Shown: positions 8,695-18,354 of the stretch, in pieces | Numbering within the stretch: position 1 is the stretch's first letter | How the letters are laid out: every line of letters starts with the position of its first letter | From: Cytophagales bacterium | GTDB lineage: Bacteria > Bacteroidota > Bacteroidia > Cytophagales > Cyclobacteriaceae | Reading direction: 5' to 3' | Assembly (NCBI GenBank): GCA_022360015.1 | Contig: JAKSDQ010000003.1 | Coordinates: 248,001-312,000, forward strand | DNA: 64,000 bases | Program-made: the position numbers and the translations under genes | Notes under the pieces: model-generated | Told to the model about the DNA's origin: nothing | The model's input: only the letters and a program-made list of their open reading frames with translations | Database searches by the model: none

Positions 8695-10704
8695 TTAATT
8701 GGCTTTATCCACGGTTAAAAAATCGGCCGGCTTAAAACGGATACCTTTGGTTTTTCCCGGCCAGTTATCCGTACGAAAAGGGGCCATAGGTAAGCCCTCC
8801 CGATTAAATAAATTGGCATCGCCAGGATAGTTTTCCCATGCATATCTGACAGCTACGGGCTGATCCACATTTTCACTGTAAACCACCAACTTCCCATTTT
8901 CCGGATAAACCTTCGCCCAATGAAATTTTTGATCTGCCCCGGCAATGGCGAAACCCTTGATATAACCATACCGGTCCTTCACCTGCAATCCACCTTCCAC
9001 ATGATCAAATTCGAGGAAAGCTTTTTGACCATCTATTTTCATGGACTTAAAAACCGGGCCGGAATGTGCCACTTCCTGCCCATAGGCAACTTTTAAAGCT
9101 GCCAAACCTAATCTGCGTCCAACCTCCTGTTTATTTTTAGGATGGATATCATCTTTTTCACCTATGTCTATCGCTACTGCCATACCTGTATTGGGTAAGT
9201 TCAACGCCATCGCCTGTGCTTCCCGCAGGGATGGCCAGTCATCGTTTTCCCGTTTTGTATCAAAGCCTGCCAACTGCACAAAAATGAATGGAAAATCACC
9301 CTGTCCCCATTTTGACCGCCAGTCTTGGATCATACCTGAAAACAATTCCCTGTAAGCCTCCGCCCTGCCCGCATTGCTTTCACCCTGGTACCATATTACC
9401 CCCTTTATCGCCATGGGTGTAAGAGGACTGATCATGGCATTGTAAAGCAAGGTAGGGTAATCATTGGGCCATATCTCAGACTTTGGGAAGGCAGGAATTT
9501 GCGAATTTGAAAGATCCAATCCCTTCTGAAACTTCCAGGTTCCGGCCAATATGATGGGATCGCTGCTGCTGTCTGAGGGTTGAATGCCGAACCACTTTGA
9601 CACACCTCTGAAGCCCCCCGGACCACCGACATCGAATACCCTGACAGTCAACACGTTTTTTTCAGGTTTAAGAACGCCGGCAGGAACTTCGTATGTTCGC
9701 AGGTTGCTGTTGTCAAAAGATGCGCCTACCTTTGCACCATTGACCCAGACCATATCGTGATCATAAATCCTTTCCAGTTTCAGCGTATGATTCTTAGTGG
9801 CCAGCTTATCCGACAAATAGAATGCCTTACGATACCAAACCGCTCCATCAAAACCCGGTAAATGCTGGTTTTCCCAGAAGCCAGGCACTTCGATCTTTCC
9901 CCATGCCGAATGGTTGGCTGCGGCCTTATACCACTGGTCTTCCATTCCAGGCCCCTGTTCATAATACTGATCGATCCATTCCTTTCTTTGGGCCGATAAT
10001 TCCCTGCTGGTTTCTATCAATCTGCCATTCTTATTCAATTCCAGAATTCCTTTGAAACGATCATATTGTTGAAGTCCCTCCTCACTGGTCCAAGCTTCTA
10101 TCAAAGTGCCACCCCAACTGGTACTGATCAAGCCAATCGGTACATTGAGGTGCCTGTCTAAATGACGACCAAAAAAATAGGCGACCGCCGAAAAATCCTT
10201 TATCTGGTCACCAATGGCTGCTTTCCACACGCCTCCGCTAATGTCGGTTTTAGGCAAAAACGATTGGTCTCTGGGAATAGTAAAAAGCCTGACATCAGGG
10301 AAGTCAGCATTTTCTGCCTCTTTTTCCGCATAGGGAAATCTCTCAATGACCCACTCCATATTGGACTGACCACTGCAAATCCAGACATCACCCACCATGA
10401 CGTTTTTAAAAATGATGGTATTTTCGCCGGACAATTCCAAATCATAGGGCCCTCCGGCAGGCTGGGCTTTTATCAGGATAGACCATTTTCCATAGGCATC
10501 TGCCTTGGTACGGTATTGTTTTTCATTAAACCTGACTTTGATTCGCTCTTCCGGACTTGCTAATCCCCAAATAGAAATTGGCCGGTCTCGCTGTAAGACC
10601 ATATTATCACCAAAAAACCTGGGCAACCTGATCTCTGCATGGACTGAAAGCGAGATGAAGGAAATTAAAGTAATCGCAATGACGTTGATCAGATCGTTTT
10701 TCAT
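8695..10704 (-). CDS. Sialate O-acetylesterase-family SGNH hydrolase
   Basis: 669 residues from the chosen start. The open frame extends upstream to 10812, but the Met at 10704 begins a proper signal peptide (MKNDLINVIAITLISFISLS, cut after VHA), so it is preferred. The SGNH signature is VWICSGQSNMEW (nucleophile Ser about 114), with GVIWYQGESNAG and the C-terminal DDIHPKNKQEVGRRL supplying the His. A jelly-roll insertion lies in the middle (GAVWYRKAFYL, HDMVWVNGAKVG), typical of the larger members of this family. It removes acetyl groups from sugars, probably in the periplasm or on the surface. It is the first gene of a two-gene unit with the GH29 fucosidase. The exact acetylated substrate cannot be read from sequence. 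Confidence 0.85.
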   Translation of the reverse strand: MKNDLINVIAITLISFISLSVHAEIRLPRFFGDNMVLQRDRPISIWGLASPEERIKVRFNEKQYRTKADAYGKWSILIKAQPAGGPYDLELSGENTIIFKNVMVGDVWICSGQSNMEWVIERFPYAEKEAENADFPDVRLFTIPRDQSFLPKTDISGGVWKAAIGDQIKDFSAVAYFFGRHLDRHLNVPIGLISTSWGGTLIEAWTSEEGLQQYDRFKGILELNKNGRLIETSRELSAQRKEWIDQYYEQGPGMEDQWYKAAANHSAWGKIEVPGFWENQHLPGFDGAVWYRKAFYLSDKLATKNHTLKLERIYDHDMVWVNGAKVGASFDNSNLRTYEVPAGVLKPEKNVLTVRVFDVGGPGGFRGVSKWFGIQPSDSSSDPIILAGTWKFQKGLDLSNSQIPAFPKSEIWPNDYPTLLYNAMISPLTPMAIKGVIWYQGESNAGRAEAYRELFSGMIQDWRSKWGQGDFPFIFVQLAGFDTKRENDDWPSLREAQAMALNLPNTGMAVAIDIGEKDDIHPKNKQEVGRRLGLAALKVAYGQEVAHSGPVFKSMKIDGQKAFLEFDHVEGGLQVKDRYGYIKGFAIAGADQKFHWAKVYPENGKLVVYSENVDQPVAVRYAWENYPGDANLFNREGLPMAPFRTDNWPGKTKGIRFKPADFLTVDKAN

Positions 10705-10975
10705 TTGTTTGGGTCGGAACTTCTTTATTGACTCTTTTTGACCGGATATATGCATCGTTTCCGGGAAACACCTCCCAATACCCTTACAAACCTTGTGTAA
10801 GTATTTCATCAACCATCGTTTAAATAAATTCTCCTCTCAATTTATTGGGATCTCCTCTAAGAATCGTTGCCGGCAATACCCCGTTGCAGTAAATACAGTT
10901 GAATTATTGCTTCCGTTAATTACCCAAAAAGATAGGACAATTTCCACATTTTAGCAATCCATTACACGAATTATT

Positions 10976-11605
10976 TCAACCTGCTTTTTCTCTGTTATGG
11001 ATGGTATGATGATATAGGTCCAGGATTTCCAATGCCTGGTTTTTGTACAAATTCATTTTCTCTTCGTATTCTTCCGGATCATTTATCATGCTCAGATAAT
11101 AATAGGCTCCTTCAACAAAGAGAAAAATCAGGTCAGCCGTCTGATAAGTGTCTCCGGTGAACAGATAGCCATCCTCTTTGCAGCGATCGAGAATATCTGC
11201 CAGCATCCGGCGCAGCGAGTCGTGCAGTGCTTTATATTTTTCCTTGATACGCGGATTGCGAAAGATGAGCGTAAAACAATTGTAAAACACGTCGTCATCC
11301 ACCAGCTTATTCCGTTTTCCGGAAAACAGATTATCCAGTACCTCATGAAGCACCTCAATAGAGGTCTGTTCCTCTTTTTTCCTGGCAACGTACAGGTTTT
11401 TGTAGCGATCCAGTATATACTCGATGAGGCCAAAAACCAACGCTTCTTTGGTTTTGAAATAATGGATGATCAGGCTCGGATTCATGTCCATTTCAACGGC
11501 TAGTTTTCCAATGGAAACATTGTGCAGCCCTTGTTGCTTGGCGGTTTTGTAAAATGCCCTGACGATCTCTTTTCGCCTGTCTGTTCTTAAACTTTTTCTA
11601 CCCAT
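10976..11605 (-). CDS. TetR-family transcriptional regulator
   Basis: 209 residues. The N-terminal 60 residues form a TetR helix-turn-helix (RRKEIVRAFYKTAKQQGLHN, SIGKLAVEMDMNPSLIIHYF, KTKEALVFGLI). The helical C-terminal half would bind an unknown ligand and dimerise. It diverges from the broken susC gene starting at 11817, with a 211-nt AT-rich gap between them, and may once have controlled that transporter. No operator palindrome was convincing in the gap. Confidence 0.85.
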   Translation of the reverse strand: MGRKSLRTDRRKEIVRAFYKTAKQQGLHNVSIGKLAVEMDMNPSLIIHYFKTKEALVFGLIEYILDRYKNLYVARKKEEQTSIEVLHEVLDNLFSGKRNKLVDDDVFYNCFTLIFRNPRIKEKYKALHDSLRRMLADILDRCKEDGYLFTGDTYQTADLIFLFVEGAYYYLSMINDPEEYEEKMNLYKNQALEILDLYHHTIHNREKAG

Positions 11606-11816
11606 TGTGATGGCAACTCCTGAACTTCCTAAAGTTAATAAACTGTGTTTTATTGCAAAAAATAAATTGACTGAATATTCAATAAAAGTTAATGGCGCTT
11701 TAACCTTCAGTTAACAGTCAATTCCTAAACTTACAATCTCAATTTGTTTTCTCCCGACAATATCGGTTGAAGGAAAAGAAAAGCAAAAAAACTTAAACTG
11801 AATCTAACAAATTATT

Positions 11817-14502
11817 ATGAAAAACCCATTTACACTTAGCCATCCTATGCGCTTCAAAAACACGGTGCTGATGTCGGTGATTTTGCTCCTTTCCGGATTG
11901 GATGCAAAGGTGCTGGCACAAGCAACCACTATTTCCGGGACAGTCACTTCAGAGCAAGGTGAGGGTATTCCGGGCGTTGCAGTCTCAATAGAAGGGACGT
12001 CAAGCGGTACCATCACCGATATTTCCGGGAGTTTCCAGTTGTCTGTATCCTCAGGCGATGCAGTGCTTATTTTTTCTTCTGTCGGATACATTACGCAAAG
12101 GGTGCTTGTGAACAATCTCCCCGGAATAGACATCACTTTAATAGAGGATATCACTGCATTGCAAGAAGTGGTAGTAACAGCACTCGGTGTGGAAAGGGAT
12201 AAAAAAGCCCTGGGTTGTGCCGTACAGGAAGTGGAAGGGGCCGGCCTCACCAAAGCCCGGGAACCTAACGTCATGAGTAGTCTCACCGGCCGGGTGGTCA
12301 ACAACAAAACAGACCTTTTCAACTCCCCTGAATTCAGGCTCAGAGGGGAAATACCGCTGATAGTAGTAGATGGCGTACCCAATGACTCGGATTTCTGGGA
12401 CATTAGCCCTGACGACATTGAAAAAATAACGGTACTGAAAGGCACCACAGCTTCGGCCCTTTATGGTTCTATAGGAAAAGACGGTGCTATTATGATCACC
12501 ACCAAAAAGGGAATACAGGGTAGCGGCACCCAGGTTACCTTCAACTCCAGTACAATGTTTCAAAGAGGTTTTATTGCCATTCCGGAGGTACAGTCTACCT
12601 ATGGTACCTAACACCGATTTAAACACTTCCACTTTCTCTCTTGCAGGGGGCTACAATTTTTCAGGAAAACTCCGTGGCGATGCATCATTCACCTATAACA
12701 AGCAATACACCGATAACTTCCCGCAAATCGGATATGGTCCGGAAAACTACATTTACAACGTGCTGCTTTGGATGGGCACAGATATAGATGTAAGATCCTT
12801 AAGGGATTACTGGATTGAAGGGCAAGAAGGCATCGGTCAGAGGCACTATAACTTATTATGGTACAATAATCCCTATTTTCAAACTTTTGAGCGTTTGCGG
12901 GGGTACTACAAAGATGTAAACTACGGTCAGTTCTCGCTGAAATACGACATGGCCGAGGGCTTGGATCTCCTGGTACGCTCGGGTATAAACTGGTATAACC
13001 TGGATCGCACCGACAAAATTCCGTTCAGCTACATCGGCTCCAATTTAAATGGGGAATTCTCTACCTCCAACGCAACCAATTTCAGGATTGTTTCAGACTT
13101 TTTACTGAACTACCAAAAAGAAATAGGGCAAAACTGGGCCGTAAGAGCTTCGGCAGGTGGTAGTAACAATTTCACTACTTTTCGTTCCCAATCCGCGCAA
13201 ACAGACGGGCTGAATGTTCCTGAATTATACAACCTCTCCAACTCAAGGGGGCCTGTTGTTGCCGCTAACCAGGAGGTTAAAACCAAGCTTAACAGTTTGT
13301 ATGCTACTGCGGAAATCAGTTATTTAAATTCCATTTTTCTGGGATTCACCGGTAGAAATGATTGGTCGTCTTTCCTGCCCCCTGAAAATAATTCCTTCTT
13401 TTATCCCCCTGTTTCCCTCGGAGTAGTCTTGTCAGACCTGGTGACTATTCCGGGATCCATTTCCTATCTGAAATTAAGGTCTTCCTGGGCCCAGGTAAGG
13501 AGCGACAGGCTGTCAGAGGACGATTTTTTTGTCACTACCCCCACTTACCGGGAAGGGGTAAATTTTGGAGGTACACCTTCCGTGGTATTCCCAGATGTAA
13601 AAACGAATCCCAATCTAAAACCCGATTTGACGTCTACGGTAGAAATAGGCGCGGATGTGAGGTTTTTTAAAAACCGGCTGGGCGTGGATGTTACCTACTA
13701 CCGGTCACTGGATACGGACTTACTCGCAGCAAGAAATGTAGCTAATTCATCGGGGTTCCGGACCGTCATTGAAAATGCTGAGGAAAAATATGTCCGCAGG
13801 GGATGGGAGGTCATATTAAATGCACGACCCGTGCAGGTGAGCGATGTTTTTAGCTGGGATGTTACCGTAAACTGGAGTCGTCACCGCCGGGTACTGGAGG
13901 AACTACCAGCCGGAGAAGTCGGGCTGAACGGGGTCCGGCTTGGTGAACGTACGGATATTTATCTGGGTGATGCCTTCCTGAGATCACCCGGCGGTGATAT
14001 CATTTACGATGCGGACTCAGGGCTTCCTTTGACTGACCCGTTCAGAAGAAGTCTGGGAAACATCTCACCCGACTGGACTTATGGTATCAGCAACAGCTTC
14101 AGGTATAAAAACTTCGCCTTAAATATTTCTGTTGATGGCCGCCATGGTGGGGTATTCTGGTCACAAACCATCAGGAAAATGTTGTGGGGAGGTACGCAAC
14201 CTGCCACAGTAACTGAGTTCAGAGACATGGATATCCGGGGAATAGCTTCTTACGTAGGTGAGGGGGTTAATGTAACAGGCGGTGAACTGGTTACGGATGC
14301 AGAAGGCAATGTCATCTCCGATAGCAGGACATTTTCGCCTAACGCTACCGAAACCTTCTGGTTTGATTGGCTGAACCGGTATTATCATGGACAGGTCGAC
14401 GAATCAAACATACAGGATCAAACCTTTATTAAACTACGGGAAGTAGTACTGACCTATCAATTGCCGGAAAAACTGATGGAAAAGACTAAAACAGGGGCAT
14501 AG
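11817..14502 (+). pseudogene. susC/ragA-type TonB-dependent transporter, broken by internal deletion and loss of C-terminus
   Basis: The first part (11817-12611, 264 residues) has a signal peptide, a carboxypeptidase-like beta-sandwich (ISGTVTSEQGEGIPGVAV) and the start of the plug (RGEIPLIVVDGVPNDSDFWD, SALYGSIGKDGAIMITTKKG), and ends at EVQSTYGT followed by a stop. The second part (from about 12601 to 14502) resumes in another frame at VPNTDLNTSTFSLAGGYNFS, well into the barrel. The roughly 100-130 residues that normally lie between are missing, so the frame change comes from a deletion, not a single-base slip. The end LREVVLTYQLPEKLMEK normally needs about 60 more residues of barrel strands and a terminal aromatic residue. 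No susD follows. Both ends of the barrel are compromised, so function is unlikely. Confidence 0.8.
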
Positions 14503-14528
14503 CAGAGACGTAAATTTCTGCGTCTCTG
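14503..14528 (+). terminator. Hairpin directly after the broken susC
   Basis: An 8-bp perfect stem (CAGAGACG, 10-nt loop, CGTCTCTG) begins one base after the stop codon of the truncated susC. There is only a weak T-rich tail (TCTTAATTG), so it is a plausible terminator or a mere deletion scar. Confidence 0.4.
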
Positions 14529-14553
14529 TCTTAATTGTTAAATCATTAATTAA

Positions 14554-15771
14554 ATGTTCAATAGAAAAAAAAGTTTGATTCTCCTGTTTTGCCTTGCTCA
14601 CATGACTGCGCTTGCCCAGCAAAAAGCTGTTTTCATTTTACTGGATGGTATCCCCGCCGATGTAATAGAAACGGTAAACACACCGGCCCTGGATGAAATA
14701 GCCAGGCATGGTGGGTATACCCGCGCCTATGCAGGAGGAGAAAAGGGTGGTTACACAGAGACACCTACTGTGTCGGCTCCCGGTTATATGAACATGATTA
14801 CGGCCACCTGGTCTCATAAGCATCAGGTCCGGGATAACGCTGTAAAGAATCCGGACTACCACTACTGGAATATTTTCCGGGTGGCCAAAAACGTTAACCC
14901 TGATTTGCATACAGCCGTTTTTTCCACCTGGGAAGATAACCGTACCAAACTGATCGGTGAAGGAAAACCTGAAGCCGGAGGGACTCTACTTGATTATTGG
15001 TTTGATGGATTTGAACATGACACGGTACGATTCCCCCACCGGCCCGACAGAAAATTTATTTTTGAAATTGATGAACACGTCTCAAAGGAAGCCGCCCGTT
15101 ATATTGCTGAAACAGGGCCGGATCTCTCCTGGGTATATCTTGAATTTACCGACGATATCGGGCATAAATTCGGTGACGGGCATGAAATGGAAGATGCGGT
15201 AAAAAAGGCTGATAACCAGGTGAAAAGAATATGGGATGCCATTAAGGAGCGGGAAAAACAAACAGGAGAAAACTGGATGGTCGTCATCACCACCGATCAC
15301 GGCAGGGATCCCGGGGATGGCAAAAGCCATGGAAAGCAATCTGAAAGGGAACGGACAACCTGGATTGTGACAAACAGTAAGCGGCTAAATCCACGGTTCG
15401 CTAATCGACCTGCCATTGTAGATATCATGCCCTCTGTATTAAGGCATATGGACCTTGAAATCCCACCCCCGGTTAAGTCAGAAATGGATGGCGTTGCTTT
15501 CATAGAAGATGTATCGGTTGATAACCTGAATGTCCAGGCAGATAAAAACCAACTGAATATCCGGTGGAATGCCATCATCGAGACTGGTGAGCTGGAGATT
15601 TATGTAGCCACCACCAATCATTTTAAGAATGGAGGCATAGACCGTTATGATAAGATTGCCACGGTGGCTGTGAGCGACGGGCACTGCCAGGTGCGCGTTC
15701 CCGGAAAAAGTGAATTTTATAAGGTTCTGGTAAAGGCGCCTTATAATTGGGTGAATCGATGGGTAAAGTGA
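14554..15771 (+). CDS. Secreted alkaline-phosphatase-superfamily phosphodiesterase (nucleotide pyrophosphatase type)
   Basis: 405 residues with a signal peptide cut after ALAQ. Metal-site motifs of the type I phosphodiesterase/nucleotide pyrophosphatase family are visible: FILLDGIPAD, TPTVSAPGYMNM (nucleophile Ser/Thr region), FTDDIGHKFGDG and TTDHGR with DGKSHGKQ. The core covers about 20-310; the last 90 residues are a small beta domain. It should hydrolyse phosphodiester or pyrophosphate bonds in the periplasm or outside the cell. It starts 51 nt after the susC remnant but behind a hairpin, so it probably has its own promoter. The natural substrate is unknown. Confidence 0.8.
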   Translation: MFNRKKSLILLFCLAHMTALAQQKAVFILLDGIPADVIETVNTPALDEIARHGGYTRAYAGGEKGGYTETPTVSAPGYMNMITATWSHKHQVRDNAVKNPDYHYWNIFRVAKNVNPDLHTAVFSTWEDNRTKLIGEGKPEAGGTLLDYWFDGFEHDTVRFPHRPDRKFIFEIDEHVSKEAARYIAETGPDLSWVYLEFTDDIGHKFGDGHEMEDAVKKADNQVKRIWDAIKEREKQTGENWMVVITTDHGRDPGDGKSHGKQSERERTTWIVTNSKRLNPRFANRPAIVDIMPSVLRHMDLEIPPPVKSEMDGVAFIEDVSVDNLNVQADKNQLNIRWNAIIETGELEIYVATTNHFKNGGIDRYDKIATVAVSDGHCQVRVPGKSEFYKVLVKAPYNWVNRWVK

Positions 15772-15774
15772 GAA

Positions 15775-15991
15775 GAACAACGGCGGTTGGGCAGTAGCCC
15801 AAAGACCTGTAATCGGCGCTACCATTGCATTATCCCGCTTAAAGAAAAGAGGTGATCAAGCCATGCTTGATTATTACCTGAAACTTCGTCCTAAGATTCG
15901 GTGGATCGCCCAGTACGAGGCCCGTACGCTTGGTGGTGTGAGAGGCGCACCGTGGGCCCATGGGCCTATGGCTCACAGCCGTCTACTCGAT
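15775..15991 (+). mobile_element. 3' end of a group II intron (domains V-VI), remnant without reverse transcriptase
   Basis: At about 15905-15937 the RNA can fold as a domain V: an eight-pair lower stem (ATCGCCCA with TTGGTGGT, some G-U pairs and one mismatch), a two-base bulge GC on the 3' side, and an upper stem GTACG/CGTAC with a short loop. It is followed by GTGAGAGG, a domain VI-like hairpin, and CCGTCTACTCGAT ending at 15991, the usual 3' end of such introns. No reverse-transcriptase coding sequence lies upstream; the phosphodiesterase ends at 15771. I read this as a degraded intron tail. The upstream limit of the remnant is approximate. Confidence 0.6.
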
Positions 15992-16008
15992 TGTATGCTG
16001 TGCTGTTT

Positions 16009-16695
16009 TCAATTGAGCAAAGTGTCAAGTTTATTATTGATATCCTGATCGAACTCATCGGCTATCTCAATAGTCAGGCGGTCAAAATTACTTTTTTTAT
16101 ATGTCGAGTGGATCGCCCCATCTTTAAGTATGCTAATGCGATCACAAACGGCAGTTAATGTAGAGACTATATGCGATGAGATAAGAACTAGTCTGCCTTG
16201 TTCCTTTAAACGCCTTATAATCCGGTATACCAGCTCACAGGTTGTTAAGTCCAGACCGTTATATGGCTCATCCATGATAAGAACAGGGCGGTTCATTGCA
16301 ATGACGCCTATCAAAGCCAGTTTTTTTTTCATCCCTGTAGAATAATTGTCTACCATGTCGTCCAGGGGTAGTTGAAAAAAGTAATTCCAATCTTGAATGG
16401 GAAAATGTGCATCCGAGGCAAGAAGCTGTATATACTCTTTACCCTTTATATAAGGATAGAAGAAATTTTCAGTTTCTAAAAAAGCAATATCAGTAGAAAG
16501 GTAGTCTTCTCCATTATAGGTGATACTGCCTTTATCAAAATTTAGCAATTTGACCACAACGTGGAAAAAAGTAGTTTTTCCCGCACCATTCTTCCCCACT
16601 ATTCCGTGAACTTCACCGGCCTTGACAGACAGTGTTACGTCCTTTAGCACCTCTTTAGCATTGTATGAAAACGATATATGTTTTATCTCAAGCAT
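16009..16695 (-). CDS. ABC transporter ATP-binding protein of the peptide cassette
   Basis: 228 residues. It has a Walker A GKNGAGKTT (residues 34-42), a signature-like YSTGMKKKLALI, a Walker B VLIMDEPYNGLD and an H-loop ISSHI. The start at 16695 fits the canonical ABC beginning (MLEIKHISFSY). Its start overlaps the end of the permease gene by 13 nt, and the permease start overlaps the stop of the small peptide gene, so the three form one tightly coupled unit. It is most similar in layout to the CcmA/NatA-like ATPases that drive ABC-2-type exporters. It probably powers export of, or immunity to, the peptide encoded first in the unit. Confidence 0.85.
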   Translation of the reverse strand: MLEIKHISFSYNAKEVLKDVTLSVKAGEVHGIVGKNGAGKTTFFHVVVKLLNFDKGSITYNGEDYLSTDIAFLETENFFYPYIKGKEYIQLLASDAHFPIQDWNYFFQLPLDDMVDNYSTGMKKKLALIGVIAMNRPVLIMDEPYNGLDLTTCELVYRIIRRLKEQGRLVLISSHIVSTLTAVCDRISILKDGAIHSTYKKSNFDRLTIEIADEFDQDINNKLDTLLN

Positions 16696-17660
16696 TGATT
16701 AATTTGTTTAATAGCCTTTTGCCGTTGTTTGTTCACAATCAGCATAGAAAAGGGAAGTAGCATACTGTACAGTGAAAATAGTGCAACCGGAATTTGATTG
16801 GCTGCGAATTGTTTTTTGTAACTATATACACTGTATTTATAATAAATGGAATAAAGCGTCGTCATTTGTATGATGACAATGCAAGCAACTACTATATACC
16901 ATATCTCGGGCTTAATCACTATCGTTATCACATAATGAGGCAGTAAGGCGATATGTGACAATGTTGAATGCGTTAGTGTTTTTCTTGTAAACACATGGGG
17001 TTTAGTCGCCTGAAATCGGGATTGCAATAAAGATAGCGGCTCTATCGGATTGTAAAAATCTGCCACAAAAGATAAGAAATAAAAAGCCCAGCATATGATA
17101 GCATAAGGCATGAAAAACAAAATTGCCAAAGCTACTATATAGCTTATAAAAAAGAGCACCCCATGCTTCCTTAAACCTGTCCTCCATTCAAAAAAACGAT
17201 GATGTATGAATCTTTCTCCAAAAATGTCAATAATATTAAAGGTATATTTAAATGCCACTCCCCGCCAAAAGACAATGATACTACTACCTATAAATGCAAT
17301 AAATATAGCTATGAATTTACCTTTGATACCATACAAAATATAAAGCGGTAGCAAAAGAAGTATATACTCGGAAAACAACAGCGCAAATCTGTTCTTTCCA
17401 AACTTTTGTAAAAATAACAGGTCTTTTCGCTTATTTTGTAGCCATGCAATCAGCAAGCAAAGAGCTAAGCCAATATATACAGGATGAAACTGAACCGTCA
17501 CTTCTACCAGCCAGATTAATGCCAGCGTTGTGATGAAAAGCAGCGGGATTGCATAGTACCAACCCCAATTATTAGCCATTCTTTTTGCCTGAAGAACTCT
17601 AAAGAATAAAATACCTCTGATAAAATTCCAGTCAAAACTACTTTTATCCTGGGGGTTCAT
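16683..17660 (-). CDS. Multi-spanning membrane permease of the peptide cassette
   Basis: 325 residues, very hydrophobic and aromatic, with about eight to ten membrane segments (for example WYYAIPLLFITTLALIWLV, FIAIFIAFIGSSIIVFW, YIVALAILFFMPYAIICWAF, IPVALFSLYSMLLPFSMLIV). No named family can be read with certainty; size and partner suggest an ABC-2-like permease. The ATG overlaps the stop codon of the leader-peptide gene (ATGA, 17657-17660) and the 3' end overlaps the ATPase. The gene is AT-rich compared with flanking glycan genes, which is compatible with acquisition as a block. Confidence 0.7.
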   Translation of the reverse strand: MNPQDKSSFDWNFIRGILFFRVLQAKRMANNWGWYYAIPLLFITTLALIWLVEVTVQFHPVYIGLALCLLIAWLQNKRKDLLFLQKFGKNRFALLFSEYILLLLPLYILYGIKGKFIAIFIAFIGSSIIVFWRGVAFKYTFNIIDIFGERFIHHRFFEWRTGLRKHGVLFFISYIVALAILFFMPYAIICWAFYFLSFVADFYNPIEPLSLLQSRFQATKPHVFTRKTLTHSTLSHIALLPHYVITIVIKPEIWYIVVACIVIIQMTTLYSIYYKYSVYSYKKQFAANQIPVALFSLYSMLLPFSMLIVNKQRQKAIKQINQCLR

Positions 17661-17926
17661 AAGGATAAAATGCCGGTTCTAACAGATTTTTCTGCAGGAA
17701 ATGCAAAATGTTCCTTTTTCAAATATTCACTTACGCTCTCTATTAGATACTCCTTTGAAGGCAATGCTACTTTTTCCGGAATAAGGTCTGCCGGAATGTC
17801 AAACCCATACGCTGCCAGAACTTCTTTTGTGTTCGTCTCAAGTTCGTTGCGGAACTTCTCTTTAGTAGTAATTTCATTGATGAAATTCACTAACTGTCCC
17901 GGGGGAATTTGTTTTGTAATACTCAT
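17657..17926 (-). CDS. Small protein with NHLP-like (nitrile-hydratase-type) leader, candidate peptide precursor
   Basis: 89 residues from the Met at 17926. The open frame extends upstream to 17998, but that extension is low-complexity leader DNA. Residues 22-45 (F25, L29, N32, K34, L37, G41, I44, P45, within KFRNELETNTKEVLAAYGF) match the pattern of NHLP leaders, the nitrile-hydratase-alpha-like leaders of one RiPP precursor class. The remainder (about 50-89) has no Cys and ends KSVRTGILSL. The gene is followed without a gap by a permease and an ATPase. No modifying cyclase or radical SAM enzyme is in the unit, though a methyltransferase lies divergently upstream. It could instead be a chaperone-like regulatory subunit. 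The precursor role is an inference. Confidence 0.6.
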   Translation of the reverse strand: MSITKQIPPGQLVNFINEITTKEKFRNELETNTKEVLAAYGFDIPADLIPEKVALPSKEYLIESVSEYLKKEHFAFPAEKSVRTGILSL

Positions 17927-18354
17927 GATCTTTAAAATTTTAAATGTGTTAGAAAAATTTTTACTATTACAATATAAGCACGCCCTGTTCTTTAGCAATA
18001 TATCTTTTTTTCCACAGCATACAACATTCCATGCGGTCGGTAGTGAATATAATTGATTACCTTATTATTATAAACTAAAAAGTCAATCATCATAAAAAAA
18101 GAAAAACTTAAATCAACAAGGGAAAATTAATATTGAATACAACACAAGGACTGTAAAATGCTCAATAACAGACTACTAATACCCATAGCGTGTAGCGTGG
18201 GAGCCTGTCGTCCCACGTAGTTTTTTCACCTGTTTTCTCCTTTCCCTTCATTCACTTGTTTTTACTACCTGTTTAGACTATATTCATTGATTTCAAGCAG
18301 TAGTGTTTTAAGCAATAAGATGATAAAACACGCTATTGCTATGTCTCATTAAAA
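17927..18354. other. AT-rich divergent intergenic region of the peptide cassette
   Basis: This 428-nt gap separates the leader-peptide gene (leftward) from the methyltransferase (rightward). It is strongly AT-rich and contains the REP-like hairpin at 18196-18217. It must contain the promoters of both units, but I could not assign an unambiguous TTG-N19-TAnnTTTG pair. No further gene is visible in it. Confidence 0.5.
18196..18217. repeat. REP-like hairpin preceded by GTAG
   Basis: GTAG is followed by a 7-bp perfect palindrome (CGTGGGA, 8-nt loop, TCCCACG) and then again by TAG and six T. A GTAG tetranucleotide at the foot of a hairpin is the signature of REP elements mobilised by RAYT transposases. 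It could also work as a bidirectional terminator because of the T-run. Confidence 0.4.

Noticed and set aside
10705-10812. Longer N-terminus of the sialate O-acetylesterase
   Set aside because: The extension is not signal-like and the inner Met starts a canonical signal peptide.
15863-16158. Small plus-strand ORFs between the phosphodiesterase and the ABC ATPase
   Set aside because: They translate intron RNA structure and the antisense of the ATPase 3' end.
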